Assembly (NCBI GenBank): GCA_905198295.1
Contig: CAJKBW010000042.1
Location: 1 to 25,567 of the forward strand
DNA length: 25,567 nucleotides
Source of the DNA: an uncultured Oscillospiraceae bacterium
GTDB taxonomy: Bacteria; Bacillota; Clostridia; Oscillospirales; Acutalibacteraceae
Reading direction: 5' to 3'
The notes under the pieces are model-generated. The model made no database searches, was not told where the DNA came from, and worked only from the letters and a program-made list of their open reading frames with translations. This document shows, piece after piece, positions 7,125 to 15,181 of the stretch. Both the position numbers and the translations under genes were made by a program. Each line of letters opens with the position of its first letter. Position 1 is the first letter of the stretch.

Positions 7125-10100
7125 TTATCCGATTTCTTTCAGGCCGAGGCGTTCCTCCACCTCGCTTGCCCGCAGCTCGAGCAGCTTGGAAACGCCCTTT
7201 TCCTGCATCGTCACCCCGTACAGCACATCCGCTTCCTCCATCGTGCCGCGGCGGTGGGTGATGACGATAAACTGGGTGTTGCCGCACATGCGGCGCAGGT
7301 AGGCCGCATACCGGTCGACGTTTACGTCGTCGAGCGCCGCCTCGATTTCGTCGAGCACGCAGAACGGCGACGGCGTAACCTTGAGGATGGCGAACAGCAG
7401 CGCTATCGCGCTGAGCGCCTTTTCCCCGCCGGAAAGCGCATCCAGATTGAGGATCACCTTGCCGGGCGGCTGCACGTGCATTTCGATGCCCGAATTCAGG
7501 ATGTCGTCCGGATCCGACAGCTTCAGCTCCGCCTTGCCGCCGCCGAACATCTCGGTAAAGACGATACCGTAATTATAGTTGATCTGCTTGAAGCGTTCAA
7601 TAAAAATTTCCCGCATCTGGGTGGTGAGGTCGCCGATCAGCTTGAGCAGCTCTTCCTTGGACACCTCGACATCCCGCACCTGTTCCGACAGGAACGCAAA
7701 CCGTTCGCTGACCTCTTTGTATTCCTCGATCGCTTCGACGTTTACGCTGCCGAGTGCGCGGATTTTGCCCTTGAGCTCGCCCAGCCGGCGGTTGGCCTGC
7801 GCGATATCCTCAATCGGCGCCGCCTGGGTTTCCGCCTCGCTGCGGGTCAGCTCATATTCCTCATACAGCCGGCGGATGAGATCGTCCGCCTCCTTCTGCG
7901 CGGCAGCGCATTTTTCCTCGATGCGCGCCGCTTCGCGCCCGGCGCGCTCCCGTTCGTCCGCCTTATCGCGGGACTGCTGCCGCAGCGCGGTCTGCCGGGC
8001 TTCGCCCTGCGTGCGCTGGGCCATCAGCTCCTCGACGCGCCGGCCGGTGTCCTTCGCCTGTTCCCGGAGGCCTTCCGCCTGCGCTTTCATTTCCTCCATA
8101 CGCCGACGGATTTCGGCGTTGCCCGCTTCCAGCGCGGCCGCCTGTTCCTCCAGCTGCACACGGCGGCTGGCCGCATCGCTCTGCCGCTCACGCAGCGCGG
8201 CAATCGACGCCTCGTGCGCTTCGATCTCCTTGAGGCCGGCAACCGCCGCCAGCTTTTTGTCCGCAATCTGCGCGGAGAGTTCCTCCCGCTTTTGGGTGAG
8301 CTCCTGCCGGCCGCCGGTCATCTTCTCCAGCTCGGCCTCCACCGTTTTCTGTTTCGCGCTGATCTCGGCGGTTTCCTTATCCGCCGCTTCCATCGTGCGC
8401 CGGCATTCCGCCGCACGTTCGCTGAGCGTTTCCCTCTCCCGCGCATCCGCTTCGGCGGCTTTCCGGTTGTTTTCCGCCGCTTCCTCCAGCCGGCGCAGCT
8501 CCGCCTCAAACCGGATGCGGTCCTCCTGCGCACTGGCCAGCTCCCCGCGTGTGGCGGACAGCTCCGCCTCCGCGGCGGCCGCTTCCTGCTGCACCTGATG
8601 GAAAGCCTCCTTAGCCGCCTGCGCTTTCTTTGCCAGCGCCGCCGCCTCTTCCCGGATGCGTTCGATTTCCGCCCGCCGGGACAGCAGGCCGGCGCCCTTG
8701 ACGCTTGAGCCGCCGGTCATCGAGCCGCCGGCGTTGACCACCTGGCCGTCGAGCGTCACCACACGGAACCGGTATCCATATTTACGCGCAATGGCCACGG
8801 CATAGTCCAGATCCTCTGCAACCGCCGTACGGCCGAGCAGGCTGCGCACCACGCCTTCATACGCCGCGTCGTACTGCACCAGCTCGCTGGCCAGGCCGAC
8901 AAAACCGGCCTCATCCTCCAGCCCGCGCTCATTGAGCACATTGCCGCGCACCGCACTCAGCGGCAGGAAGGTGGCGCGGCCGCCGTTGCTTTCCTTCAGG
9001 AAGGCGATGCCGCGCTTGGCATCCTCTTCCCTTTCACAGACAATGTTCTGCGCCGCCGCGCCGAGCGCGGTTTCCACCGCAAGCGCCCGGTCGGGCGCGG
9101 CGTTGATCAGCCGCGACACCGGCCCCCGGATGCCGCGCAGCGCCCCGCGCTCCGCCTGCTTCATCACCGCTTTGACGCTGTGGGCAAAGCCCTCCATGCT
9201 GCGCTCGAGTTCCTCGAGCAGCCGGGCGCGGCGGACCTTTTCCTCGGCGTCCAGTCCCAGCTGATCCGCCGTCTGCCTGGCCGTTTCCAGCTTGGCGCGG
9301 CGGGACTGAAAGCGCATTTCGTAGCCGCGCGCCGCATTCTGCAGCTCCTCGACCTTGCCGCAGCAGAGCTTATGCGCGCTGCGGCACTCCTCAAGCTCCA
9401 GCTGCGTTTTTTCGTTCTGCGCACTCCGCAGGGCGGACGATTCGGTGAGCTGTGACAGCCGCATCGTGATTTCGGCAAGCGAGGATTCGCCGGTAACCGC
9501 CTTTACCCGGATATCCGACAGCTGCAGGGCGAGCGCCGACGCCGTACGGGAAAGCTCCTCCATGCGGCCGGAAAATTCCTCGGTGCTGCGCGCCAGGCTC
9601 TCGAGCGCATCCGACAAACGCAGCTGCTCCGCTTCCGCCGCCGCAATTTCCTCACGCTTTTGCGCAATATCCTCCTGATGGCGGACAATGTCGGCCTCCA
9701 GCGTCTGTTTGCCGCTTTCGGCCTGTTCCATCTCCGCACGGATGCGCGCAATGTTTTCCCCGTTGTGGAACAGGTCGTTGCCCAGCACCGCCACTTCGCC
9801 GTCCCGGCGGGCCGCCTCCTCTTCCAGCGCCTGCGCACTGCGGCGCACCTCATCCATCTGCACCACAAGCTGCTGCGCCCGCTGGGCGATGGCCTCGATT
9901 TCCTCATCCACCGCCGCAATCGCGTCGCCGGCCGCATCGTACTGGGTGCGGGCAAGCTCCAGCTTGGAATTCAGCTCGCGCAGCACCTCGCGCGAATGCT
10001 CGATGGTATGCAGCCAGAGGCCGATCTCCAGCCCCTTCTTTTCCCCGGCGTAGGCCAGGAATTTTTTGGCCTTTTCCGCCTGCTGCTCCAGCGGGCCGAC

Positions 10101-10703
10101 CCGCTCCTCCAGTTCCTGGAGAATGTCGCGCAGCCGCAGCAGGTTATCCTCGGTGGAGCGCAGCCGGCGTTCCGCCTCGTTTTTGCGGTAGCGGTATTTG
10201 GCGATCCCCGCCGCTTCCTCAAAAATCTCCCGGCGCTCCTCCGATTTGGAGGACATGATATCGCCGATTTTGCCCTGCCCGACGATGGAATAGCCGTCCC
10301 GTCCGAGGCCGGTATCCATGAACAGCATCTGCACGTCCTTCAGGCGCACAGTCGCGTTATTGAGCAGATATTCGCTCTCGCCCGAACGGTAATACCGCCG
10401 GGTAACCTTCACGTCGTCGGCGTCAAAGTCCAGCCGCCGGCTGGTGTTGTCGATGACCAGCGACACCTCCGCAAAGCCGACCGCCCGGCGCTGCTCGGTG
10501 CCGTTGAAAATGACATCCTCCATCTTGGATCCGCGCAGGCTTTTGGTGGACTGCTCGCCGAGCACCCAGCGGATCGCATCACTGGTATTCGACTTGCCGC
10601 TGCCGTTCGGGCCGACGACCGCCGTAATCCCTTCGCCGAAGGTCAGCACCGTCTTGTCCGGGAACGATTTGAATCCCTGTATTTCCAGCGCCTTAAGTTT
10701 CAT
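7125..10703 (-). CDS. smc: Chromosome partition protein SMC
   Basis: Bacterial condensin ATPase that compacts and segregates the chromosome with ScpA/ScpB (not in this window). The 1192-residue product has the full architecture: an N-terminal head with KALEIQGFKSFPDKT and Walker A GPNGSGKS (31-38), a long coiled coil, a hinge around residues 500-660 (GIRGPVSRLI...VVNAGGSMTGGS), a second coiled coil and a C-terminal head with the ABC signature LSGGEKALSA and Walker B FCVLDEIEAALDD. The ATG at 10703 overlaps the stop of the upstream radical SAM gene (ATGA) and has AAGGA about 10 bases upstream. The frame opens further upstream, but that part does not resemble SMC. Confidence 0.98.
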   Translation of the reverse strand: MKLKALEIQGFKSFPDKTVLTFGEGITAVVGPNGSGKSNTSDAIRWVLGEQSTKSLRGSKMEDVIFNGTEQRRAVGFAEVSLVIDNTSRRLDFDADDVKVTRRYYRSGESEYLLNNATVRLKDVQMLFMDTGLGRDGYSIVGQGKIGDIMSSKSEERREIFEEAAGIAKYRYRKNEAERRLRSTEDNLLRLRDILQELEERVGPLEQQAEKAKKFLAYAGEKKGLEIGLWLHTIEHSREVLRELNSKLELARTQYDAAGDAIAAVDEEIEAIAQRAQQLVVQMDEVRRSAQALEEEAARRDGEVAVLGNDLFHNGENIARIRAEMEQAESGKQTLEADIVRHQEDIAQKREEIAAAEAEQLRLSDALESLARSTEEFSGRMEELSRTASALALQLSDIRVKAVTGESSLAEITMRLSQLTESSALRSAQNEKTQLELEECRSAHKLCCGKVEELQNAARGYEMRFQSRRAKLETARQTADQLGLDAEEKVRRARLLEELERSMEGFAHSVKAVMKQAERGALRGIRGPVSRLINAAPDRALAVETALGAAAQNIVCEREEDAKRGIAFLKESNGGRATFLPLSAVRGNVLNERGLEDEAGFVGLASELVQYDAAYEGVVRSLLGRTAVAEDLDYAVAIARKYGYRFRVVTLDGQVVNAGGSMTGGSSVKGAGLLSRRAEIERIREEAAALAKKAQAAKEAFHQVQQEAAAAEAELSATRGELASAQEDRIRFEAELRRLEEAAENNRKAAEADARERETLSERAAECRRTMEAADKETAEISAKQKTVEAELEKMTGGRQELTQKREELSAQIADKKLAAVAGLKEIEAHEASIAALRERQSDAASRRVQLEEQAAALEAGNAEIRRRMEEMKAQAEGLREQAKDTGRRVEELMAQRTQGEARQTALRQQSRDKADERERAGREAARIEEKCAAAQKEADDLIRRLYEEYELTRSEAETQAAPIEDIAQANRRLGELKGKIRALGSVNVEAIEEYKEVSERFAFLSEQVRDVEVSKEELLKLIGDLTTQMREIFIERFKQINYNYGIVFTEMFGGGKAELKLSDPDDILNSGIEMHVQPPGKVILNLDALSGGEKALSAIALLFAILKVTPSPFCVLDEIEAALDDVNVDRYAAYLRRMCGNTQFIVITHRRGTMEEADVLYGVTMQEKGVSKLLELRASEVEERLGLKEIG

Positions 10704-11725
10704 CTGTTCACATCCTTGGTCTGTTCTTCCGTTTCTATCTGCCACAGCGGCACGCCGTCCCTGCCGCGCACGCGCACCCGGCAGCCCTGCTGTTCCCACC
10801 AAAGGAGATTTTCCCGCTTATGCCCGACCGCCTTGGAAACCGCCGCGGGGTGCACCAGAAAAGTTACCGGTTCTCCCTTGGGCAGCCTTTCCAGCAGCGG
10901 CTGCGCCGCCATACGGTAAAGGCGCCCCTCGCAAAGCTCGCGGAAAGCCGGGTGCCAGGGTCCGGCCACGCATCCCCGCTGCATCTCCGTTCCGGCGTGC
11001 AGCCCCAGCCGGATCACCGGGATACGCCGCTCCGCCTCGAAAAAGGACAGCAGCCGCGCACACAGCGCCGCCGCAGCCTCCAGCGTCGGCGGCACATACC
11101 GCCCCTCGCGGTACCAGCATTCGAGCGCGGTATCCCGCATCACGACGGTCGGATAAATCCGCACGGTATCCGGCTGCAGGTCCGCCAGCGCCCGCGCGGT
11201 ACGGTACGCCCCCTCATCGGTATCGCCCGGCAGCCCGGTCATCATCTGAAGCCCCAGCGAAAGCCCCGCCTGCCGGATAAGGCCGGCGGCACGCCGCGTG
11301 TCCGCCGGAGTATGCCCCCGCCGGTTGAGCCGCAGCACCGCGTCATCCATGCTCTGCGCGCCCAGCTCCACCGCCGTGACGCCGTATGTCTTCAGCAGGC
11401 GGAGCACCGGTTCATCCACCGCGTCCGGACGGGTGGAGATGCGGATGCCGCTGAAGGTGCCGTCCGCCACAAAGGGCGCGGCCGCCTCCAGCAGGCGGCA
11501 CATATACGCCCGGTCGATCGCGGTAAAGCTGCCGCCGAAAAAGGCAATCTCCGCCTGCGCGCTTCCGGTAGGCATGGTCTGGGAAGCCGTCCGGCACGCC
11601 TGCGTCACCGCGGAAGGCAGGAGCTGCCCGCTCTGCCCGGAAATCGCCCGCTGATCGCAGAAGCTGCACCGGTGCGGACAGCCGGCATGCGGTACAAACA
11701 GGGCTACATTCGTATGCCTTGCCAT
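10700..11725 (-). CDS. Radical SAM protein, Elp3/YhcC-like
   Basis: A 341-residue radical S-adenosylmethionine enzyme. The 4Fe-4S ligands are C16, C20 and C23 (GCPHRCSFC). The barrel shows EIAFFGGSFTAID, GIRISTRPDAVDE, VELGAQSMDD and GLQMMTGLPGDT, features shared with Elp3-type and YhcC-type proteins. No acetyltransferase domain follows, so it is not full-length Elp3; the C-terminal 100 residues are a family-specific extension. The substrate is unknown. The ATG overlaps the rnc stop by one base (TGATG), and its own stop overlaps the smc start. The order rnc, radical SAM, smc, ftsY is a recurring clostridial arrangement. Confidence 0.9.
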   Translation of the reverse strand: MARHTNVALFVPHAGCPHRCSFCDQRAISGQSGQLLPSAVTQACRTASQTMPTGSAQAEIAFFGGSFTAIDRAYMCRLLEAAAPFVADGTFSGIRISTRPDAVDEPVLRLLKTYGVTAVELGAQSMDDAVLRLNRRGHTPADTRRAAGLIRQAGLSLGLQMMTGLPGDTDEGAYRTARALADLQPDTVRIYPTVVMRDTALECWYREGRYVPPTLEAAAALCARLLSFFEAERRIPVIRLGLHAGTEMQRGCVAGPWHPAFRELCEGRLYRMAAQPLLERLPKGEPVTFLVHPAAVSKAVGHKRENLLWWEQQGCRVRVRGRDGVPLWQIETEEQTKDVNR

Positions 11726-12414
11726 CAGGAATCATAGCCCATCAGCCGCAGCGCCTCCCGCGCCGCCTGCTGTTCGGCCTCCTTTTTGCTGCGGCCCCGG
11801 CCGCGGCCGATCACGTTGGAGTTCAGGTGCACCTCCACGGTAAACTGCTTGCTGTGATCGGGTCCCGACTCACCCACCAGGACATATTCCAGCTTTTCTT
11901 CCGGATTCTGCTGGACGATCTCCTGAAGAGTGGTCTTATAATCCCGGAACGGCAGCTTGTTCTTCTCCTCCACTTCCTTTTCCAGAAAGCGCATCACAAA
12001 GGTGCGCGCCGGCTCCATGCCGCCGTCGAGGTAGATCGCGGCCACCACCGCTTCAAAGGCGTCGGCCAGAATGGACGGACGCGCGTCGCCGCCGTTTTGC
12101 TTTTCCCCCTTGCCGAGCAGCAGGAAACGGCCGAGCTCCAGCGTCCGCGAATAGCCGCACAGCGCCTTTTCGCATACGATCGACGCCCGCAGCTTGGTCA
12201 GCGCGCCCTCCGGCTGCTTCTCCCGCCCGAACAGATAGACCGCTGCAATCATGCCCAGCACCGAATCGCCCAGAAACTCCAGCCGTTCGTTGCTTTCCAG
12301 CCCATGCCGCCCCTCATTGGCATAGGACGAATGCGTCAGCGCCTTTTCCAGCAGTACAGGGTTGCTAAAACGATAGCCGATCCGCTCCATCAGCTCGGTC
12401 AAATCCGGTCTCAC
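11725..12414 (-). CDS. rnc: Ribonuclease III
   Basis: Endonuclease that cuts double-stranded RNA in rRNA and mRNA processing. From the chosen start it is 229 residues: catalytic domain with signature NERLEFLGDSVLG (42-54), the second acidic cluster in ADAFEAVVAAIYLDGG, and a C-terminal double-stranded RNA-binding domain (from about YKTTLQEIVQ to EAEQQAAREALRLMG). I chose the GTG at 12414 because a perfect AAGGAGG lies eight bases upstream of it. The in-frame ATG at 12444 has no comparable site and would add ten residues (MAARNKEELP) that encode that very SD. Downstream coupling to the radical SAM gene is by one-base overlap. Confidence 0.95.
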   Translation of the reverse strand: MRPDLTELMERIGYRFSNPVLLEKALTHSSYANEGRHGLESNERLEFLGDSVLGMIAAVYLFGREKQPEGALTKLRASIVCEKALCGYSRTLELGRFLLLGKGEKQNGGDARPSILADAFEAVVAAIYLDGGMEPARTFVMRFLEKEVEEKNKLPFRDYKTTLQEIVQQNPEEKLEYVLVGESGPDHSKQFTVEVHLNSNVIGRGRGRSKKEAEQQAAREALRLMGYDS

Positions 12415-12488
12415 CGGCAATTCCTCCTTATTCCGGGCGGCCATTGTGCAGCCCCCGGGTTATGGCGCCTTCGGCAGCGCCGCTATCC

Positions 12489-12713
12489 TTACAGCCGGTC
12501 TTCGATATACCCGACGATATCCTCCACGGTGGCAAACGCCGCCAGCGCCTCGTCCGGAATGGCCACCCCGTACGCATCAGCCAGCGCCACGCTCATATCG
12601 TCCAGCTCGTCCGGCGTCAGGTTCAGCTCGTCCAGCGAGGCCGCAAGCACAACGTCTTCCTCTTCACAGCCGTAGCGATCGGCACACAGCCGCCTGACCA
12701 TCTGCAGTACCAC
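12489..12713 (-). CDS. Acyl-carrier-protein-like protein lacking the phosphopantetheine serine
   Basis: A 74-residue acidic protein with ACP length and fold signature; GVAIPDEALAAFATVEDIVGYI (49-70) matches helices III and IV of acyl carrier proteins, and it sits between plsX and rnc where acpP is commonly found. The usual DSL attachment motif is missing. Counting back the usual 18 residues from IPDE gives Pro34 in NLTPDELDD, and the only serines are S26 and S41. It is therefore unlikely to carry a 4'-phosphopantetheine arm. It could be a regulatory or structural ACP paralogue, or a degenerate copy with the true acpP elsewhere. The start is GTG at 12713 with AAGGA about 11 bases upstream. Confidence 0.8.
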   Translation of the reverse strand: MVLQMVRRLCADRYGCEEEDVVLAASLDELNLTPDELDDMSVALADAYGVAIPDEALAAFATVEDIVGYIEDRL

Positions 12714-12756
12714 AGCCGTCCACTTCCTTTCCTTACCGCCCGGTTTCCGGCCGTAC

Positions 12757-13776
12757 TCAGTCGCCGGCGTCCGCCGGCGCCGTTTCGTTCTTTTTCACCG
12801 ACGCGGCGATCTCCTCGATCACGCCCGCCCTGGAAAACTCCGCCGCCACCCGGATCGCATTCTTAAAGGCTTTGGCATTCGAGTTGCCGTGCGCCTTAAT
12901 TACCGGCTTGGTTACGCCGAGCAGCGGCGCCCCGCCGTATTCGGAGGTATCCATCTTTTTCTTGAACATCCGCAGCCCCGGCTTGATCATCAGCGCGGCA
13001 ATCTTGGTTTTGAGGCTGGACATGAAAATATCCTTGAGGTTGCCCATGATCACCTCCGCAACGCCCTCCATCATTTTGAGGATCACGTTGCCGGTGAAAC
13101 CGTCCGCCACCACGACATCGGCGGCGTTATGCGGGATATCCCTTGCCTCAATGTTGCCGACAAAATGCAGCCCGCTGTCCTTGAGCAGCGCGAACGCCTC
13201 ATGCTGCAGCTCGCCGCCCTTCGAATCCTCGGTGCCCACGTTGACCAGTCCCACCGTCGCTTCCCTGCCGTTGCCCATCACCCGGGACATGTAGATGCTG
13301 CCCATCTGCCCGAACTGCAGCAGCATTTCGGGACGGCAGTCCACGTTGGCGCCGGAATCAATGAGCATGAACGGGCCTTTGTCGCCGGGCATCAGCGGCG
13401 CGAGCGCAGCGCGCGGCACCCCTTTGATCCGCTTGACGATAAAGGTCGAGCCCATAATCAGCGCGCCGGTGCTTCCGGCCGAAACAAAGGCGTCCCCTTC
13501 GCCGGCCGACAGCCGGCGCAGACCCTCCGCCATCGAACAGCCCTTGTGCTCCTTGAGTATGCTGCGCGGCTCGTCCTCCATCGTAATCACATCCGGCGTG
13601 TCCACGATGGTCATGCCGTCGAGCGAAATGCCGTTTTCCCCGGCCACACGGCGGATCTCCGCCTCCGGCCCGGTCACGAGCAGCTCCACGCCGTATTCCT
13701 GCACCGCCATTGCCGACCCTTTCAGGATCTCCAGCGGCGCGTTGTCCCCTCCGAAGGCATCCACAATAATACGCAT
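12757..13776 (-). CDS. plsX: Phosphate acyltransferase PlsX
   Basis: Peripheral membrane enzyme that converts acyl-ACP to acyl-phosphate, the acyl donor for PlsY in phosphatidic acid synthesis. The 339-residue product has the family start MRIIVDAFGGDNAP, the SAGSTGALIMGS loop, PFMLIDSGANVDCRPEML, GNIEARDIP, VADGFTGNVILKMMEG and the C-terminal GVIEEIAASV. AAAGGAG lies seven bases before the ATG. It is followed by the ACP-like gene, consistent with a lipid-synthesis grouping, although that ACP lacks the serine PlsX substrates need. The length is normal and I see no defect. Confidence 0.97.
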   Translation of the reverse strand: MRIIVDAFGGDNAPLEILKGSAMAVQEYGVELLVTGPEAEIRRVAGENGISLDGMTIVDTPDVITMEDEPRSILKEHKGCSMAEGLRRLSAGEGDAFVSAGSTGALIMGSTFIVKRIKGVPRAALAPLMPGDKGPFMLIDSGANVDCRPEMLLQFGQMGSIYMSRVMGNGREATVGLVNVGTEDSKGGELQHEAFALLKDSGLHFVGNIEARDIPHNAADVVVADGFTGNVILKMMEGVAEVIMGNLKDIFMSSLKTKIAALMIKPGLRMFKKKMDTSEYGGAPLLGVTKPVIKAHGNSNAKAFKNAIRVAAEFSRAGVIEEIAASVKKNETAPADAGD

Positions 13777-13830
13777 GACAGACTCCTTTCCTCCGGCATC
13801 GCCGGCAGGGTGATTTATCTTTCGTCACAA

Positions 13831-15171
13831 TTAACTTTCGTTAATATACAAGTGGGCTTTTTCCAGGCTGTGCAGCGCCCTTTCCGCCAGCGCGCCGTAT
13901 CTTTCCCGTTTGTCCCGGATTGTGCGCTCCAGCGGCGGCAGAATGCCGAAATTCGCACCCATCGGCTGAAAATCGGTTACCGAAGGATCGCTGATGTAGC
14001 CGGCAAGCGCCCCCATCATGGTATCCCGCGGCAGGATAACCGGCGGCTGCCCGGTTACCGTGCGCGCCGCGTTCAGTCCGGCCAGCAGACCGGAGGCCGC
14101 TGATTCCATATATCCCTCCACGCCGGTCATCTGTCCGGCGAAGAACAGGCGGGGCTCGTCCTTGAGCTGGTATCCGCCGGTCAGCAGCCGGGGGGAATCC
14201 AGAAAGGTGTTGCGGTGCATCACGCCGTAGCGCACAAACTCCGCGTCGTGCAGCGCCGGGATCATGCCGAACACCCGTTTCTGCTCCCCGAATTTCAGGT
14301 TGGTCTGAAAGCCGACCAGGTTGAGCAGGCTGCCTTCAGCATTCTCCATCCGCAGCTGCAGGACCGCCCACGGCCGGTGACCGGTGCGGGGATCCCGCAG
14401 GCCGACCGGCTTCATCGGCCCGAAACGGATGGCATCCGCGCCGCGCCGGGCGAGCACCTCAATGGGCATGCACCCCTCGTATACCGCCGGGCCGCCGCGG
14501 TCAAAGCCGTGCAGCGGCGCGGTTTCCGCCTGCGCCAGCGCCGCGTGAAAGCGCTCGTATTCCTCCTTATTCAGCGGGCAGTTGATGTAATCGCCCTGTC
14601 CGCTTTCCTCCCGGTCATAGCGGGACGCCCGGAAAGAATACGCCGGATCGACACTTTCCGCCGTGACAATCGGCGCGGCGGCGTCAAAAAAGCTCAGCGC
14701 CCCGCCAAACCGTTCGGACAGCCGTGCAGCAAGCCCCTGCGCGGTCAGCGGCCCGGTAGCCACCACCGCAACGCCGTCCGCCGGCAGTTCTGCCGCCTCG
14801 CGCTCCTCCACCGCAATAAGCGGATGCGAGCGGATCGCTGCGGTAACGTTCTGCGCAAACCGGTCGCGGTCCACCGCCAGCGCACCGCCTGCCGGCACCG
14901 CGCAGGAGAGGGCCGCCGGCACGCATACCGAACCGAGCCGGCGCATTTCTTCTTTGAGCAGGCCCGCCGCGCTGTCGAGCCGTTTGGCCTTGAGCGAGTT
15001 CGAGCATACCAGCTCGGCAAACAGCGCTGAGTGGTGTGCCAGGGTCATCCGCTGCGGCTTCATCTCGATCAGGGTAACCTTTACCCCGCGCTGTGCGGCC
15101 GCCCATGCCGCCTCGCATCCGGCCAGACCCGCGCCGATTACGGTGATATGCGGCTGATTCTCCATCGTCAT
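13831..15171 (-). CDS. trmFO: tRNA (uracil-54-C5)-methyltransferase TrmFO, folate/FAD-dependent
   Basis: Flavoprotein that makes ribothymidine at position 54 of tRNAs using methylenetetrahydrofolate. The 446-residue product begins with a Rossmann FAD site ITVIGAGLAGCEAAW (GAGLAG at 13-18) and has the family features LVCSNSLKAKRLDSAAGLLKEEMR, YINCPLNKEEYERF, GCMPIEVLARRG, MKPVGL, and a C-terminus with DFQPMGANFGILPPL. The frame is open far upstream into topA, but the family starts at the FAD site. I used the ATG at 15171 (AAGGA six bases upstream); ATGs at 15177 and 15165 are alternatives. It begins 10 bases after the topA stop. Confidence 0.96.
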   Translation of the reverse strand: MTMENQPHITVIGAGLAGCEAAWAAAQRGVKVTLIEMKPQRMTLAHHSALFAELVCSNSLKAKRLDSAAGLLKEEMRRLGSVCVPAALSCAVPAGGALAVDRDRFAQNVTAAIRSHPLIAVEEREAAELPADGVAVVATGPLTAQGLAARLSERFGGALSFFDAAAPIVTAESVDPAYSFRASRYDREESGQGDYINCPLNKEEYERFHAALAQAETAPLHGFDRGGPAVYEGCMPIEVLARRGADAIRFGPMKPVGLRDPRTGHRPWAVLQLRMENAEGSLLNLVGFQTNLKFGEQKRVFGMIPALHDAEFVRYGVMHRNTFLDSPRLLTGGYQLKDEPRLFFAGQMTGVEGYMESAASGLLAGLNAARTVTGQPPVILPRDTMMGALAGYISDPSVTDFQPMGANFGILPPLERTIRDKRERYGALAERALHSLEKAHLYINES

Positions 15172-15181
15172 GCCCATTCCT

